Shown: positions 48,301 to 60,619, counted from the first letter of the stretch. The stretch is 64,000 nt of DNA from Echinarachnius parma (GCA_037951105.1 JBAMJV010005504.1:372001-436000); one strand, 5' to 3'. The notes: generated from the sequence alone by a model not told the origin. A program made the numbers and translations.

Positions 48301-48496
48301 CCGGGGGAGGGGGGGGGGGGGTACTCACGTATATGGGATATACGGGGATGTGCCGCTGGGAAGGGTGACTTTTACAAGAAAGATCCTTAGACATGGGTCC
48401 CATTTTCATTTTAAAAATCCTTAGACATGGGTCCCTTTTTTCATTTATTCCTTTCCCCTCTTTTCTCCCTCAATGTTCCGGGATTTTGGGATTTGA
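48301..48496. repeat. G-tract and cagacatgggtcc repeat
   Basis: A G run at about 48308-48322, then atccttagacatgggtccc repeated at about 48384 and 48417; the same string recurs at 49311-49350 with a C run at 49468-49483. Confidence 0.6.
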
Positions 48497-49000
48497 CGAT
48501 GTGAAATTGCTAAAATTTTCAAGCTCGCTCCGCTCGCTCGCATACATGATATTTCACAACCTCGGGTGTTATATAACGCCATATCATAAGGAATAAAACA
48601 AATATACCCATACAATTTTGAAACAAATGACAATTTTCCGCTGTGAAATTGCTAAAATTTTCAAGCTCGCTCCGCTCGCTCGCATACATGATATTTCACA
48701 ACCTCGGGTGTTTATATGTTACCCTTCATAACGCCATATTGTAAAAGCAAAGATACCTATACAATAATATTGGAACAAAAAATGTTCCGATGTGAAATTG
48801 CTAAAAATTTCAAGCTCGCTCCGCTCGCTCGCATAAATGATATTTCACAACCTCGAGTGTTTATATATTACCCTTCATAACGCCATATCATAAGTAATAA
48901 AAACGAATATACCCATACAATAATATTGAAACAAATGGCAATTTTCTCGCTGTGAAATTGCTAAAATTTTAAAACTCGCTTCGCTCGCTCGCATTATTAA
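48497..49000. repeat. Tandem repeat, about 150-bp unit
   Basis: Three and a half units starting gatgtgaaattgctaaaatt at about 48499, 48639, 48790 and 48949, each with the small palindromic run agctcgctccgctcgctcgc and cttcataacgccatat. Units are 80-95% alike by eye. Confidence 0.9.
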
Positions 49001-50180
49001 TATTTATGCAAATTACCGCATCATAATTGAAGACTATTCACTGTTTTCAATCATTTGAAAAATTGAGAATTTCACCTCCGATATGCACCAGATAGCTCCA
49101 TTCTAGTGTAAAAATTGCCCTCCCTCCACTCGGTCGCTTCGCACCCTCAATTTTTTACACTTTCGCCCTCCCTAGGAAAATACCCTGGCGCCGGCCCTGT
49201 AGTATGGTACAGTTCACTAATAATACAAAAATGTATCCAAAAAATGCAAAATGATTGGCCATTGTATTATATTACAACTAGAAAATGTAATATTTAAAGT
49301 TCGAAATCCTCAGACATGGGTCCATTTTTCACAAAAAATCCTTAGACATGGGTCCATTTTTCAAAAAAAATCTATACACATTTACAGCAAAAGGACCCTT
49401 GGATGTGGGTAAGGGTTGGGATGTCTCAGCCGCACAACCCCGTCCGACTTTAATCTGAGTACCCCTCCCCCCCCCCCCCCCCCCGGACAACGCACATTAT
49501 ACTAAATGTCGTCAAGTCAGAATTTCCTTTCCAGGTACATGTATGGACCAGATTGCACAGTTTCAAGTCCAAAAATGCAAAAGCTCCCTACCGTGAGAGG
49601 GGGGGGGACACCCCCCTCCCACCCCCACCCCCCCGCTCAGTCGCTTCGCTCCTTCGCAGTGGCGGATCTACGGGGGGGGGGGGGGGGGGTTTAGGGGGTT
49701 TAAACCCCTCCCCTTGGGCTGCCAAGTTAAATTTGTGATGTGGAAAACATCACTTACGGGGGGTCAAAATAGCAAAAACAAATCGCGGCTCGTGGACAAT
49801 GCTCCGCATCGTCATTGGTTCAAACCCCCCTTAGCAAAAAGACATCACTTACGGGGGTTCAAAATAGCAAAAAAATCGCAGCTTCGCGCATCGTCATTGG
49901 GTCAACCCCCCCCCCCCCCCCCTTAGCAAAAAAAAAGCTAGATCCGCCCCTGCTTCGGGCTTGGTCGCTTCGCTCCCTCGCAATATCCGGTGGTGATACG
50001 GATTTGGTTCTGCCCCCCCAAAAGTTTTTGCTCATTACGCCACTGGGTAGACCTACACTCTCACAGCTAGAATTTGGGTGGAAGCAAGGGTATGGCCGCA
50101 CGGCAGCTGAAGGGGGGGGGGGGGGGGTCCCCTAGAAATCTGTTGTTTTGTTTTTGGTGTTTTTTTTTTTATAGTTAGTG
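49001..50180. repeat. Intergenic, C/G homopolymers and short duplicated blocks
   Basis: Several C and G runs (about 49468, 49605-49634, 49672-49690, 49907-49922, 50112-50127). acatcacttacgggggg and aatcgc-type strings occur twice (49750, 49844). No gene was seen. Confidence 0.6.
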
Positions 50181-50254
50181 TGCCACAGCATTTCTAGTTC
50201 TGAATTTAAAATCTCCATGTGGGAAAGCTGCCATGAAAGCTGGTCATGTTATTG

Positions 50255-50430
50255 TAGACACATACACACACAAACACATGACACATCAACATACATACAT
50301 GTACTATGTAGGCCTACAAACATACACACACATACACATACTATCACATATACATACACAAATGTATACAAACACACACACACATGCACAGACATACAAA
50401 CACAAATATACACACACACACCAACAAAAT
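50255..50430. repeat. ACAC/ACAT low-complexity tract
   Basis: Imperfect (CA)n and (CATA)n sequence. Overlapping open frames rich in His and Thr are artefacts. Confidence 0.9.
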
Positions 50431-50689
50431 AAACGATGCAATGAGATCTCAGTTTGATCTAAATTTAATTACACCTTAAATTAAATAACTGCCTTTGTTA
50501 CCTACAATTTTTAAAAATATCAAAGCTAATTTATATTATATAATGGCAAGGATTCATAAAACGTTCTGTTGATTAACTATATATATGGTCATTTTCACAA
50601 TCAATAGTATAAAAAGTGGTACAAAGGGTTACATTTTAGAATTGATAATTTGAAAATTCTTCAAAAAAGTTTCTTGGTATTGAAATTTT

Positions 50690-51190
50690 ATGGAACAATA
50701 CGTTTTGGAGCTTAATCCTATTCTGTTTTCATTCACCATGGATACATAATTGTTCGAAATAGCCCATTATATGATGCATCAAAACTGTTCAACATTCTAC
50801 CTATTCATTTACGAATTATACACGACGTTATTAAAGATATTTAAAAAGGAAATAATGAAGCTAACCATACTAGATTTATAATTCATGTGCATATTAGCTG
50901 TTCAATGATTGTTATACTCATGTACTTATGCCTTTTGGTTTCCTCGTTCATTCTGATTAATATTTGTACATTATTATTACCCCTATCTTTGTAAATATGT
51001 TTTTTCTGTTTTTTTTTCTCTTAAATAACCTGTTTGTAATGTATATTTTGTATTATTTTATGTATCTTATGTATTTCTGTATTCTTATGTTTCACGGCCC
51101 TGCTGAAAAACAGCTTGTAGCTGAAAGCGGGCATTTTATTATTGTATATACCGTGATTAAATAAAATAAACAAACAAACAAACAATAAAT
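50690..51190 (+). mobile_element. 5'-truncated LINE 3' end
   Basis: A broken frame reading Y-D-A-S-K-L-F-N-I-L-P resembles the C-terminal end of a LINE ORF2. It is followed by a 3' UTR with ggccctgctgaaaaacagct and gctgaaagcgggc, comparable to 58760-58800, and an A-rich (aaac)n tail at about 51158-51186. Strand follows tail position. Class is not determined. Confidence 0.55.
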
Positions 51191-53250
51191 GGTCATGTGT
51201 CATGAACTCGCCTCCCAAATAGGGTGGCACCGTTACATTTTGGGATTTTTTGCAAACATTTTCTTAATTTGTTTCAAAACTACAAAACCTTTCCTAACAA
51301 ATTTGGTATCATTTTAAAGAACTACCAGAATGCTATCTGTTTGCAAAGTTTCAAAGGTACACCTCTTTCCAAAATGGAGATACAGCTATTTTCGACCTGC
51401 TCGTCATTGTTCCCTATTGTGTTTTCAATGGCTACGCGCGAAAACGACAAGAAGTTTACCTACTCAACGCTAGGGGCGCCCTTACCCATGTACGAAATTC
51501 AGCGTTACACAAATTCCCCGAAGTGTCCAGTCTTCCCCTTGTAGTGTCTTTGGTATAACTATTGAATTAAAAGTAGCAAAAATATTATAATTATGGAGGA
51601 TTGCGAACGCGTACGTGCTCGTTAATATCATTCAAGTCAAAGGTCGTATGAACACCCTCGTTCTGACTAGAAAATAAGTACTATAATTTTAAACATTTGT
51701 TCGAAGTAAAAAACAAATAAAACACATACTAAATAATTTGATTCAAAATGCTAAACTATAAGCAGTGCAATGTATTTTTGTTTGATCAAAATACGGTATT
51801 TAACTAATAGTTAAAATGGCATTTGGCTAGACCAATCAACGTCAGTCCAGAAAAACGTCACGTTTCGGCGGCAAAAAAAAATCATGGCGCCACTCAGAGC
51901 ATCCATAAAGAGCCTGCGATAGCAAAACAAAAACTATGCTCACTCTTCAAAAGAAATAATGGAAGGGGTGATTCAGGGACATTTGAGATGTGTGAAAATA
52001 GGTCTTACTATACACAGTTTGCTTTGTATTATGCGTTTTGGTTCGCTTTAACTGTATTTGCAATATAGAAAAACATCTCTGGTAAAATATCAATAGCACG
52101 TAATAGCATGTAATTTAAATTGTTCATCTGCACATTATATGCAAAGCACACGCAAACCCTTCCGCGCATGGCAGCTACAATACTCAAGCCGGGGAGGACG
52201 GGCGGAACAAGCTGTGAACTTTTCGCCCAATCTATAATCGGTGGGGCGTGGAACTTTCCTTATATTTCCGCATTTTACTATTTCAACCATGTTGATCAAT
52301 TTGTTTGGCTAATAGAGTGGATTTCCGTAATTGTTTTCAATACTGCTCTATGGCTTTAAAAACCAAAGTACAGAATTGGGAAACGCCCCACACAAAAAAA
52401 AAAAAAAATGTACGCTTGATGTAATCCACATTGCTAAATTCCACCCAGGTGTGTAATTGGTATTCTGCATGTGTAAAGAATGTGTGCATTTCTAAAGTAG
52501 AAAAGGCTAGAATGATCCACAGGCAGTGGAGAGTGCTCGATAAGTGTCGGATTGATTGTGGGTGTGTATCCGATGACATTTGATTAATTGCCTCTAATGG
52601 TTTTATTTGCTGATGCAGGGCCTTTTTGGAATTGTATTTCTTTACACAAATTCTCCCCTTGTGTTTTTAAAATTGTTTTTGACAAAATACTGGCGGGGGG
52701 AATGGGTCACTGCTCCCTTGACTTCTTCAATAAAAATACCCCCAAATACAATATTCATTTAGGGAACGGTTTTCTGAAAAGTAAATGGAATTTGGTGGGT
52801 CAGTTTGAGCACTATCATCAAGCTTTTTCGAACTTTTAAACAATATTGTTTAACAGCTGCCGCTAGGTGGCGCTATTTAAAAGCAAATCAAAAAGAAATT
52901 GGTGTTTTAAATATGCGGTGTTCTACCATCGATATTACACCACTATCGATGTGTTCTATGGCTAAAAGCTGCATTTTCCAAAATTCCCTTTCATTTTCTG
53001 GATAATGTGATACAAAAATAACTTCAGATATTTCTTTCTTTTCAGTATATTTATTATAACTTCTATGCATACAGTAAAAAATAACAGTATACAAAATACA
53101 CAAAATAGTTTTTTATATTGTAAAAAAAACGTTTCATGAAAAATGGTTACCTATTAATTGATACTTTATCAGTGATTGTACATGTATTGCTCAAGTAGAA
53201 ATCCTATTTAATAATATGGAAATAATTACTCAAAGACAACAAAGACCAGT
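51191..53250. other. Intergenic, fragments only
   Basis: 51460-51545 is the inverted partner of 47310-47420. 52260-52400 carries T4-like strings (gttgatcaatttgtttggct, gggaaacgccccac). The other open frames show no recognisable motif. Confidence 0.45.
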
Positions 53251-54000
53251 GGCGTATCGACGGAGGGGGGAGGGGGGGGGGGGGGGGGGCACGTGCCCCC
53301 AAATAATTTGAAGAAAAAAATACAATAGGAAACACAAGGGGATGTTTATATTTGTTTTACAAAGAAGTCCACCACTAATTGTGCGTGCCCCCTCAATCAG
53401 TCCGACCACGCTACGGCACTGACAAAGACACTATATGCATAAGCATCTGTTGTACTGCCGCTAGCACAAAATTTAAACTGCATATCTTAACTATATATAA
53501 TGTTATTGACACACTTGGGCACTCAGTTAGCACTAGGCATAACATGTAAATTGTTGTAAAAGGTTGAACTGTGCTATGAATCTTCTTAATGCAGTATAGT
53601 TCGATTCTTTTTATCACAAACTAACCAACAAGAACTTAAAATGAAAAATGCAGTTATATAGAAAAAGAATATATCAATGTGGAAACAACTGTGCAAGAAA
53701 TTTATATAGGTATTCCCGTGCATTTCAACACCCTTTTCATTCAATTTTATAAATGTGCCAATGTCAACTTCAATTTCGTCTTTTATCGACCAGTTTTGAA
53801 ATTTATTTTTGTCATACATTATCGTCAATAACAATTCAAATTCGTCGGTTACAGTTGCTGAACACATAAAAGCGAATTTCGTCAATTTGCGTTAATTTGC
53901 ATTAGAATTCAGTTCAAATTTGTCTCATGTACTATATACGCTGCAATGTTCTGTTTTGTATTGTAATCATTTAGGGAGTAAAATACACTCGTATATACAC
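53251..54000. other. Intergenic with a G-tract
   Basis: A G run interrupted by A at about 53263-53290 lies in a block with gtggcgtatcgacgg and ccacgctacggcac. Nothing else was recognised. Confidence 0.45.
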
Positions 54001-54240
54001 GCGCACACAAACTAACACACACGCACACACAAGCACGTTTCAAGCACACTTAATACATTTTGTTTTCAAGACATAATGTGAAATAATGCATATTATACAC
54101 ATACACACACACACACACACACGCACACGCACACACGCACACACGCACAACACGCACACGCGCACACGAACACACACGCGCACACACGCACACACGCACA
54201 CACGCACACACACACCCACACACACACACACACACACATA
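54000..54240. repeat. (CA)n / (CACG)n microsatellite
   Basis: Long CA-repeat with cacg and cgca interruptions, mainly 54100-54238. Open frames on both strands here are artefacts. Confidence 0.95.
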
Positions 54241-54940
54241 CCCTCCTGTTATAGCCACCTTATACCCTCCACATATTCATCACACAGACACAGACAGGCA
54301 TATCGCTATTAATTATACCTTGTGACGAATTTGAATGAAACAAATCACGAAATTATTTGAACAAGGACGAATTTGATTTTAACATTCACCACTCGCTCAG
54401 CGGCGAAGACGAATTTCAATGAAAATCGACGATTTTGTATGATGTATTTGAAATTGATTGACAAATAACAAATTCAAATGATAATTGACGAAATTGAAGT
54501 TAGGATTTGCGCTCTGTTAGTTTGCTCGTATAGGACGAAATTGAAGTACAAATTTATAAAATTGAATGCAAAAAGTGTTAAAATGGATGGGAAATGTGAT
54601 TATGTGACAATGTTCCTGATGTGTATATAAAATACAGTACACAAAACAATTTTAGAAGAGAAGATGTTATATCAATGCGTAATATTTGTTTTATTATACA
54701 CGGTCAAACCTGCATAATAGTGACCAACTAAGAGAAACAAGAAATGTGGCCACTGTATGTGACCTATATATACACATTGCAATGTAGTGCTCTGCAAGGG
54801 ATCGCTTATAGTGATAAGCAGGTTGGCTGCTATAAACAGGTGGCCACTAAGACAGGTTTTACTGAAGTTACCCCGGTTTTTCTTATTAATTAATGTTTAT
54901 TTTTAAAATGAATTATTAAACCTACACTTGTATCAACTGT

Positions 54941-55305
54941 AAAAATATGACAATGGAGATAGCATTTTAAAATTTACACATGACGATATGAATAATAATA
55001 TCATGTGTAAATGTACACATGACGATATGAATAATATTATCATGTGTAAATGTACACATGACGATATGAATAATATTATCATGTGTAAATGTACACATGA
55101 CGATATGAATAATATTATCATGTGTAAATTTACACATGACGATAGAATAATATTAACATGTAAACATTTACACATATAAACGATATGAATAATATTTACA
55201 TGTGTAAATTTACCCATGATGATATGACATGTGTATAAATTTACATATGACGATATGAATAATATTATCATGTGTAAATTTTAAAAAATGGTATCTCCAC
55301 TGTCA
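54941..55305. mobile_element. MITE with an expanded 39-bp palindromic tandem repeat
   Basis: Outer inverted ends atatgacaatggagatagca / tggtatctccactgtcata. The interior is about seven units of 39 bp; each unit is itself near-palindromic (atcatgtgtaaatgtacaca then tgacgat). Units in the centre are almost identical, those at the edges diverge. Confidence 0.85.
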
Positions 55306-55310
55306 TATTT

Positions 55311-55608
55311 GATAAATAAAGTATATACAAATATGGAATATTTATAGAAAAGTGACAAATGCATATTATTTACACAGTGCATACATTATTATACAATTAT
55401 GGTAAAATAGTACAAAATATACTTACAGTACTTATCAAGCACAGAGATATTATACCCTGTTTCCTCGTATCACCATGTCCATTTACATATTTATAACAAC
55501 ACATTTACAACGGATCTGCTAAGAAAAATTAAATAGCAAAGTGTCACGTTACAAGATGTACAAAAATGCAATTAATACTCAACCCTTTTTGTTGACATAT
55601 TAATAATA
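55311..55608. other. Intergenic, no feature recognised
   Basis: A+T-rich sequence with no repeat or conserved frame found. Confidence 0.4.
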
Positions 55609-56055
55609 TATGTACGTACGTAAGCCTGGCGTAAAGGGCACGTAGGTTTGCTTACGGTTGCTTACTGTGTGCGCTAGCGCCGAGCAACAATGAAATAAAC
55701 GCTCGTAGGAGCCGCGAGTGTAGCCAGCCTCAAAGGATGTTTCGTTGGACTGGCGGCGTAGGGTAGAGTACTATTGCGTAGGCATGGCGTACAGTAGCGT
55801 AGTTTTGCGTAGGCATGGCGTACAGTAGCATATAGTGTTGCGTAGACTTGCGCACTTTCTGCGTCCAGTGCCTACGCCGAAAGTACGCGAAAAAAATTAA
55901 ACATGTTTAATTGTTTGCGTCCATCTCGCGTACCCTTTTGCGTCACGCAGCGTATAGTTACGTTGGCCAGCGTATAGGGCAGCGTACGCTCGGCGTAGTC
56001 GGTACGCAACACTACGCAACTCTACGTAGGGCCGGTGTGAAACTCCCTTTACGGA
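55609..56055. repeat. Element rich in GCGTA/TACGC motifs
   Basis: Dense irregular copies of ttgcgtaggcatggcgtaca (two in tandem near 55775 and 55810) and inverse tacgc strings. The edges are roughly inverted (ggcgtaaagggcacgtagg / ctacgtagggccggtgtgaa). It resembles 62482-62862 in style. Non-coding. Confidence 0.65.
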
Positions 56056-56235
56056 TTACTATTTGCTTTTACTGCAAAGTTCTTCCATAGCTACCAATAT
56101 GACCACATTCATGGTTAGGAGTTTAATGCTAAAAACCAACTCCCGACTATGTTGCAATCCGGCTTATCAGGCTTATCATCTACCGTCTGTCTAAAAAAAA
56201 ATAGTACAGTCGATTTTTTTTTAGGTTTTTTTTAA

Positions 56236-56605
56236 TTACAGGGATCTAGTAACTCTGTTGACAAGTGCAAAAAGTGATGCGTGGTTAATAAAATGTGTAT
56301 TGGTGTGATCTGATATGTCCAGAAAGTAATGTGTGAAAATTTCAAGTTAATTGGATGTTATTTGGCCGAGAAACGAGTGAAAATGCAAAGTGATATTCAC
56401 TTACTCACTGTACTTACACGGCTGAAAGGTCCCGTAGATAATTTCATATCCGAGCACTTCAATCTTGAATATCTTTTGAACGAAATGCAAATTTGAAAAA
56501 CCGAAACCTGTCCCATGCTTTTAGTGTTAATACGAATAAAACAAGGTATGAGGGAACCGCTAGAATTACAATTTGATTTTGAGGATTTGGAGCCCCTTTA
56601 AGGTA
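56236..56605. mobile_element. T1-family MITE, decayed ends
   Basis: Carries agggatctagtaactctgtt, caaggtatgagggaaccgct and ggatttgg, with a cccctttaa right edge. The left TTAA is not preserved exactly. Confidence 0.7.
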
Positions 56606-56972
56606 TGAAGGTAATTTGGAAAAATGTTGGTGTCATTTTGGAGAAGAATTAAACAGACTTTCCGATTTTCCAATTGGACGTGTCAGTCGTGAGATATGAT
56701 CGATTGTTTGCAGTACACCGAAATCTACTTTGTGTAAATTTACGTCGGTGCATGGTAGGACTTTAATACCAAAACTCAATTATTTTCAAAGCAAACTGTA
56801 CACTCTATTACGTAAGCATTCATTGGGCTAAACGTGATGATTCAAAATGTTGTTTACTTAGCCTAATTTCCATTTAAATGTTTTATCAAAATAACCAGAT
56901 TATTTTTCCTTCTTGAAATTGTCATGGCGTTCTAATTTAGGTTCACGAGTCTCTCTCTCCCCCCCTTCTCCA

Positions 56973-57689
56973 TTAAGGGGAGACTGTACCCCAAATTTGC
57001 CCAAAATGTTATTTTATGTCTAAAAAAGTATTTTTACTTAGCCATCTTCTTTGTACATTCAATTATCATCTTGCAAAGTTTGAACAGAAAATATGTATTC
57101 TAGACCCCTCAAAAAGTGATATTAATGAGACGAACGTACTTAAAATATAAAGAAAACAAAACTTTAAATGGCTCTTTCTCAGATATCGAATAATGCCAAC
57201 GTTATGGCACCGTTACCTTTCCTGACTCTCTATAGTTTCTTTAATTCACCTGAAAATTGGCACACTTGTAGAGGACACCTGTCTGAACAATCTGAACTAC
57301 ACTTATATGTGTCACATATGTATAATTTGAATAATCATATTTTAATTATCAATATCATGTTACGTAATTAATATTTATCTTTAATGCTTCATAAATCGGT
57401 TGTTATAAATGGTAATGAAATGGCTGTAGTTCAACATGTAGAGTCATGCATAATGAAGCTTTCCTCCAAATTTCAGAGCAATAGGACTATCAGGGACAAA
57501 GTTATTTGGGAAATACAAAATCGCTTTGTTTTCCTTTGTTTTATGACCTGTGACCTTGACCGTGACCTCGAGATACAAAATTACTGTTGAAATCGTCTTT
57601 TTGTCACTACAAGAACATTTCTGCCAAGTTTAAAGAGAAACAAAGGCCAAACAATGAAATTTTCAAAAAAAGGTACAGTCTCCCCTTAA
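56973..57689. mobile_element. TTAA-flanked MITE, family T5
   Basis: 717 bp from TTAA to TTAA with perfect inverted ends ggggagactgtacc / ggtacagtctcccc. The 67-68 codon open frames inside show no recognised motif. Confidence 0.85.
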
Positions 57690-58243
57690 GGTCGCACAAG
57701 CGTTTGGTCATCAATCATCAGCTATAATGAATGGCTTATATAATTATATGAGTCACTGACTGGCTAAACACAGTCACGTAATTTCAATTTTATTCACTCC
57801 ACGGAACAGCGAAATGTCTCACCCCTCAGAACCGCGATATATTGATACAGGAGAATTCAGGTTTTTACCTATATGGCAAAAATGAAAGCGATGCTATCGA
57901 TTGCAGGTGTTATGTTCCATGCTGGAAGAAATTTGTTAAAATCAAAGTTTTCGTGTACGTGCGAAATACGCGCAATCAAAGAGAGATTAATTATATTATG
58001 ACGTCACACTGACTTGTCAACATATCACATCGAAAAGCCACAATTTCTCATCGAGCTCAGAGGCTAAAAGTGTACAGATGTGTTGTACATAAACTAAGTC
58101 ATATAACATTGTTAACTTTGTTTAATATTTTACAGTATCTGGTACACATATCAACTGCATATTATTCTAAACAATTATTGTACATCATGGGACTTGTATA
58201 CAGATTTTGCGTAGTTTTCAGGGAATTTTAAAAACACATAAAG
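57690..58243. other. Intergenic, no feature recognised
   Basis: No repeat family or gene recognised. The 3' part may be decayed LINE sequence belonging to the next feature. Confidence 0.4.
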
Positions 58244-58456
58244 GTGAACACATACTTACAAGAAAAGTTTACTTTTAAAATAACTGGATATGGTTTACGA
58301 AATAAGGATAAATTGTCTCTCCCGAAACGAAACACAGATAATTGTTGGCGTACTTTCCTTTATCGTGGTAGCACACTGTACAATGATTTACCTGTGAATA
58401 ACTGTTATTTGAATTCCTTAATTTCATTCAATAAAGAAATTACAATGATTACATAA
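58244..58456 (+). pseudogene. LINE ORF2 C-terminal end
   Basis: About 70 codons encoding YGLRNKDKLSLP, then RTFLYRGSTLYNDLP and a Ser/Phe-rich end. This matches the common C-terminal pattern of non-LTR retrotransposon ORF2 proteins (Y-x-L-R-x-x-x-x-L, Y-x-G, W/Y-N-x-L-P). No reverse transcriptase catalytic motifs are present, so it is a 5'-truncated dead copy. Confidence 0.65.
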
Positions 58457-58850
58457 TTATACGACTTTAGGAGATATGGAGCTAAATAACCCAGTAACTA
58501 TTCAATATATTTTAATTTGTATATGTTTAATTATATAATTATGCAGAATTTGTATGACCCGCATTTTATAAATTGGGATTGGGTGGTTTGGGTGGGTGTT
58601 TGGGATGGGGGTCTCAGAGTGAGTTAAGGATGGGCGGGGGGGGGGGGGGGGGGAGGGGGAGGGGAGGGGGAGGGGGGAGGGGGTAGGGTAATTTAAATTG
58701 AAAAGAGAATGTGTGATTTTTAACTCTGTATGTTATAATTATGTACCATTATTTTAATAGGACCCGTGGAAGAACAGAACCATCGTGTTGATGGTTCTGA
58801 AACGGGCTATCCTCCCGATAACAATTTGTATAAACATACAAAGGAAAAGT
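58457..58850 (+). mobile_element. LINE 3' UTR with purine-rich tract
   Basis: A G-rich run (about 58632-58684, gggg with aggggg) and the gacccgtggaagaacagaac / gttctgaaacgggc hairpin block follow the LINE coding end. The same kind of block occurs at 51080-51130. Confidence 0.5.
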
Positions 58851-59040
58851 CGGTAAACAAAATTGATAAAAACATGAACAGCACTTTCATTAAAATTATC
58901 CATTTAAAGCAATATATATATATATGACTTAACATTTCAGGATCTTTACAATATTGTAAATTTATCTTACAGCAAAATCCTCTTTCAGCCTCATGTATAA
59001 CTCCTGTTTTTTCTTACATTTGCAAATCAGATAGTGGAAC

Positions 59041-59435
59041 TTAAAGGGGACCACCAGGCAAAAACAACAAATAAGTATAGGTTTTTGTAACGTTGTGTAA
59101 TATCAAATAGATGTCTAACACTTTGCAAAGGATTGTATAATTTATAAACATTATGGCCTTATCCATATAAGGCCATAATGTTTATAAATTATACAATCCT
59201 TTGCGTATGCGTCGAACGTCTGCGAGTGCGCCAATTCTATTCACGCGTACGTTTTGAGACAATAAAATCACGGACACATGATAGTCTTCGTCTTTAGTGA
59301 AATGATACGTTTTCCAATTATATGATTTTTCTGGAAACTGATTTTTCAGAACTTTTTGGTGGAATTGTTTACTAAAAATGTTACTGTTCATAATTATTAT
59401 ATAATAATACTATTTTGGGTGGTGGTACCCTTTAA
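59041..59435. mobile_element. TTAA-flanked MITE, family T2, with internal palindrome
   Basis: 395 bp between TTAA sites, ends aaaggggaccaccaggc / gggtggtggtacccttt. It ends 16 bp from the alkaline phosphatase stop codon, so it makes up the proximal 3' UTR. An internal 80-bp palindrome replaces part of the usual T2 sequence. Confidence 0.85.
59125..59204. repeat. Perfect 38-bp-arm palindrome, 4-nt loop
   Basis: Arms 59125-59162 and 59167-59204 are exact complements (starting gcaaaggattgtataattta) around ccat. The left arm is normal T2 sequence; the right arm is its inverse, so it arose by local foldback copying. Confidence 0.95.
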
Positions 59436-59451
59436 AGATGCATAACAAAGA

Positions 59452-59816
59452 CTATACCCGTGAGTTCAAAATGGAGGCAACAAAACTTATCATTAATGTG
59501 AAACACAGTCCATTTATTTGCAACAAGTTTGCCCTGCTTGTAGGGCTTTCTCCCACGACTTGTTGCGTCACGTGATCTGATGTTCTGCTGCTGCTGGTTT
59601 TCCCTCCCTCACACCAGCGCGCCTGTCCGTGTGTGCAGTGCTCCGTGTGTCCGCCTATGCACGCCGCGTAGCGTATTGCGTGCGGAATGTAGGACTGTTC
59701 TTGTACGCTGTGGAACAGATGTGCCATGGGACCGCGTGCGTACACCATGATGTCTTGTCCGCCGTGTGTTTCTTCGTCAAAAGGGACCAGGGCTTGTTGC
59801 TTGTAACCAACTTCCT
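59452..59816 (-). CDS. ALP: Alkaline phosphatase, last coding exon (GPI-anchored type)
   Basis: C-terminal exon of an alkaline phosphatase, a secreted or cell-surface zinc/magnesium metalloenzyme that hydrolyses phosphomonoesters at alkaline pH. It encodes ETHGGQDIMVYARGPMAH, whose His in E-T-H is the conserved zinc-ligand position, then PHAIRYAACIG and a further Cys, all hallmarks of the animal family. A polar Ser/Thr-rich stretch and a final hydrophobic segment (about the last 25 residues before SRV-stop) look like a GPI-attachment signal. The exon begins after a T-rich tract and ATAG acceptor; using 59816 as first base completes a split Glu codon with the upstream exon. The stop is TAG at 59452-59454. 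A MITE begins 16 bp beyond the stop. No AATAAA on the minus strand was seen close downstream. Confidence 0.93.
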
Positions 59817-60154
59817 CTATAAAAAACAAAAATACAAAACAAGTAAATACTAAATGCTGCATGGGCCTGCGTTAATGACAACATTATCAACGCCATTCTG
59901 GACAATACCTTCAAAGACTACCAAACATCGTTATTTTGATCATAAGCACTGGTTTAATGCCATGAAGCAGTTCATGGAAAACAATAAGCCTACAAACATT
60001 TGTAAATAATCGCACAATGGATTTCTTGATTTTGTTATACATGAACTCTAAATCGCAAAGTATCTCAAGTCAATTCTCTCAACATCTATATTATAACAGA
60101 ACTCAACTGTGCAGACAACAAGCAGTGATGTGAAATCTGTGTCTGACATCAATA

Positions 60155-60292
60155 AAAACCTATTCGGTTCCAGCTTTAATAAATGATGGACACGTCTTAC
60201 ATGAAGCAAGAGACATGACTGAGCTGCTGAACAACACCTTTGCTGCCCGTGCTCACCTTGACGATGTCCTAGTTCTAGTGATCTATGGTAAT
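60155..60292 (+). pseudogene. LINE-like ORF2 fragment in the phosphatase intron
   Basis: A 46-codon frame reading YSVPALINDG, then MTELLNNTFAARAHLDDV. This is similar to the linker between endonuclease and reverse transcriptase in LINE ORF2 (P-x-L-x-x-x-G, then LLN-x-x-F). It is antisense to alkaline phosphatase, within its last intron. A preceding frame (59911-60009) may belong to the same relic. Confidence 0.4.
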
Positions 60293-60619
60293 ACTCATCA
60301 ACGCCTGTTCAGCATCTAGATGAGGGTAAAGCATAGAGCTGTTATATACAGCTCTATGCGCTACAGTTCCTGAAAAGGGAACGTTTGTTCAATTTGTTTT
60401 GTCCAAAACCGACGAAGTCCTGAAAATCTGGCCCCAAAATATTCACACACAAACAAAATCGAACTTTTTCACATTTTCTTGAATATATGATGGCCTGTGA
60501 GAACCGCTCGAGTTCCGAGTACATTTTGTGGATTATGATAATGTTAAATCACATGATTCTGGATCAGCATTCTGATGGCTTGAATTTCAATGAAAGCATA
60601 CAAGTGTTGGAGCACTGAC

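Noticed and set aside
54086-54325. Cys/Val- and His/Thr-rich open frames at the CA repeat
   Set aside because: Pure products of a dinucleotide repeat read in several frames.
54960-55270. Regular 39-bp repeats as a CRISPR-like array
   Set aside because: Units are contiguous with no unique spacers, the genome is animal, and the array lies between MITE ends.
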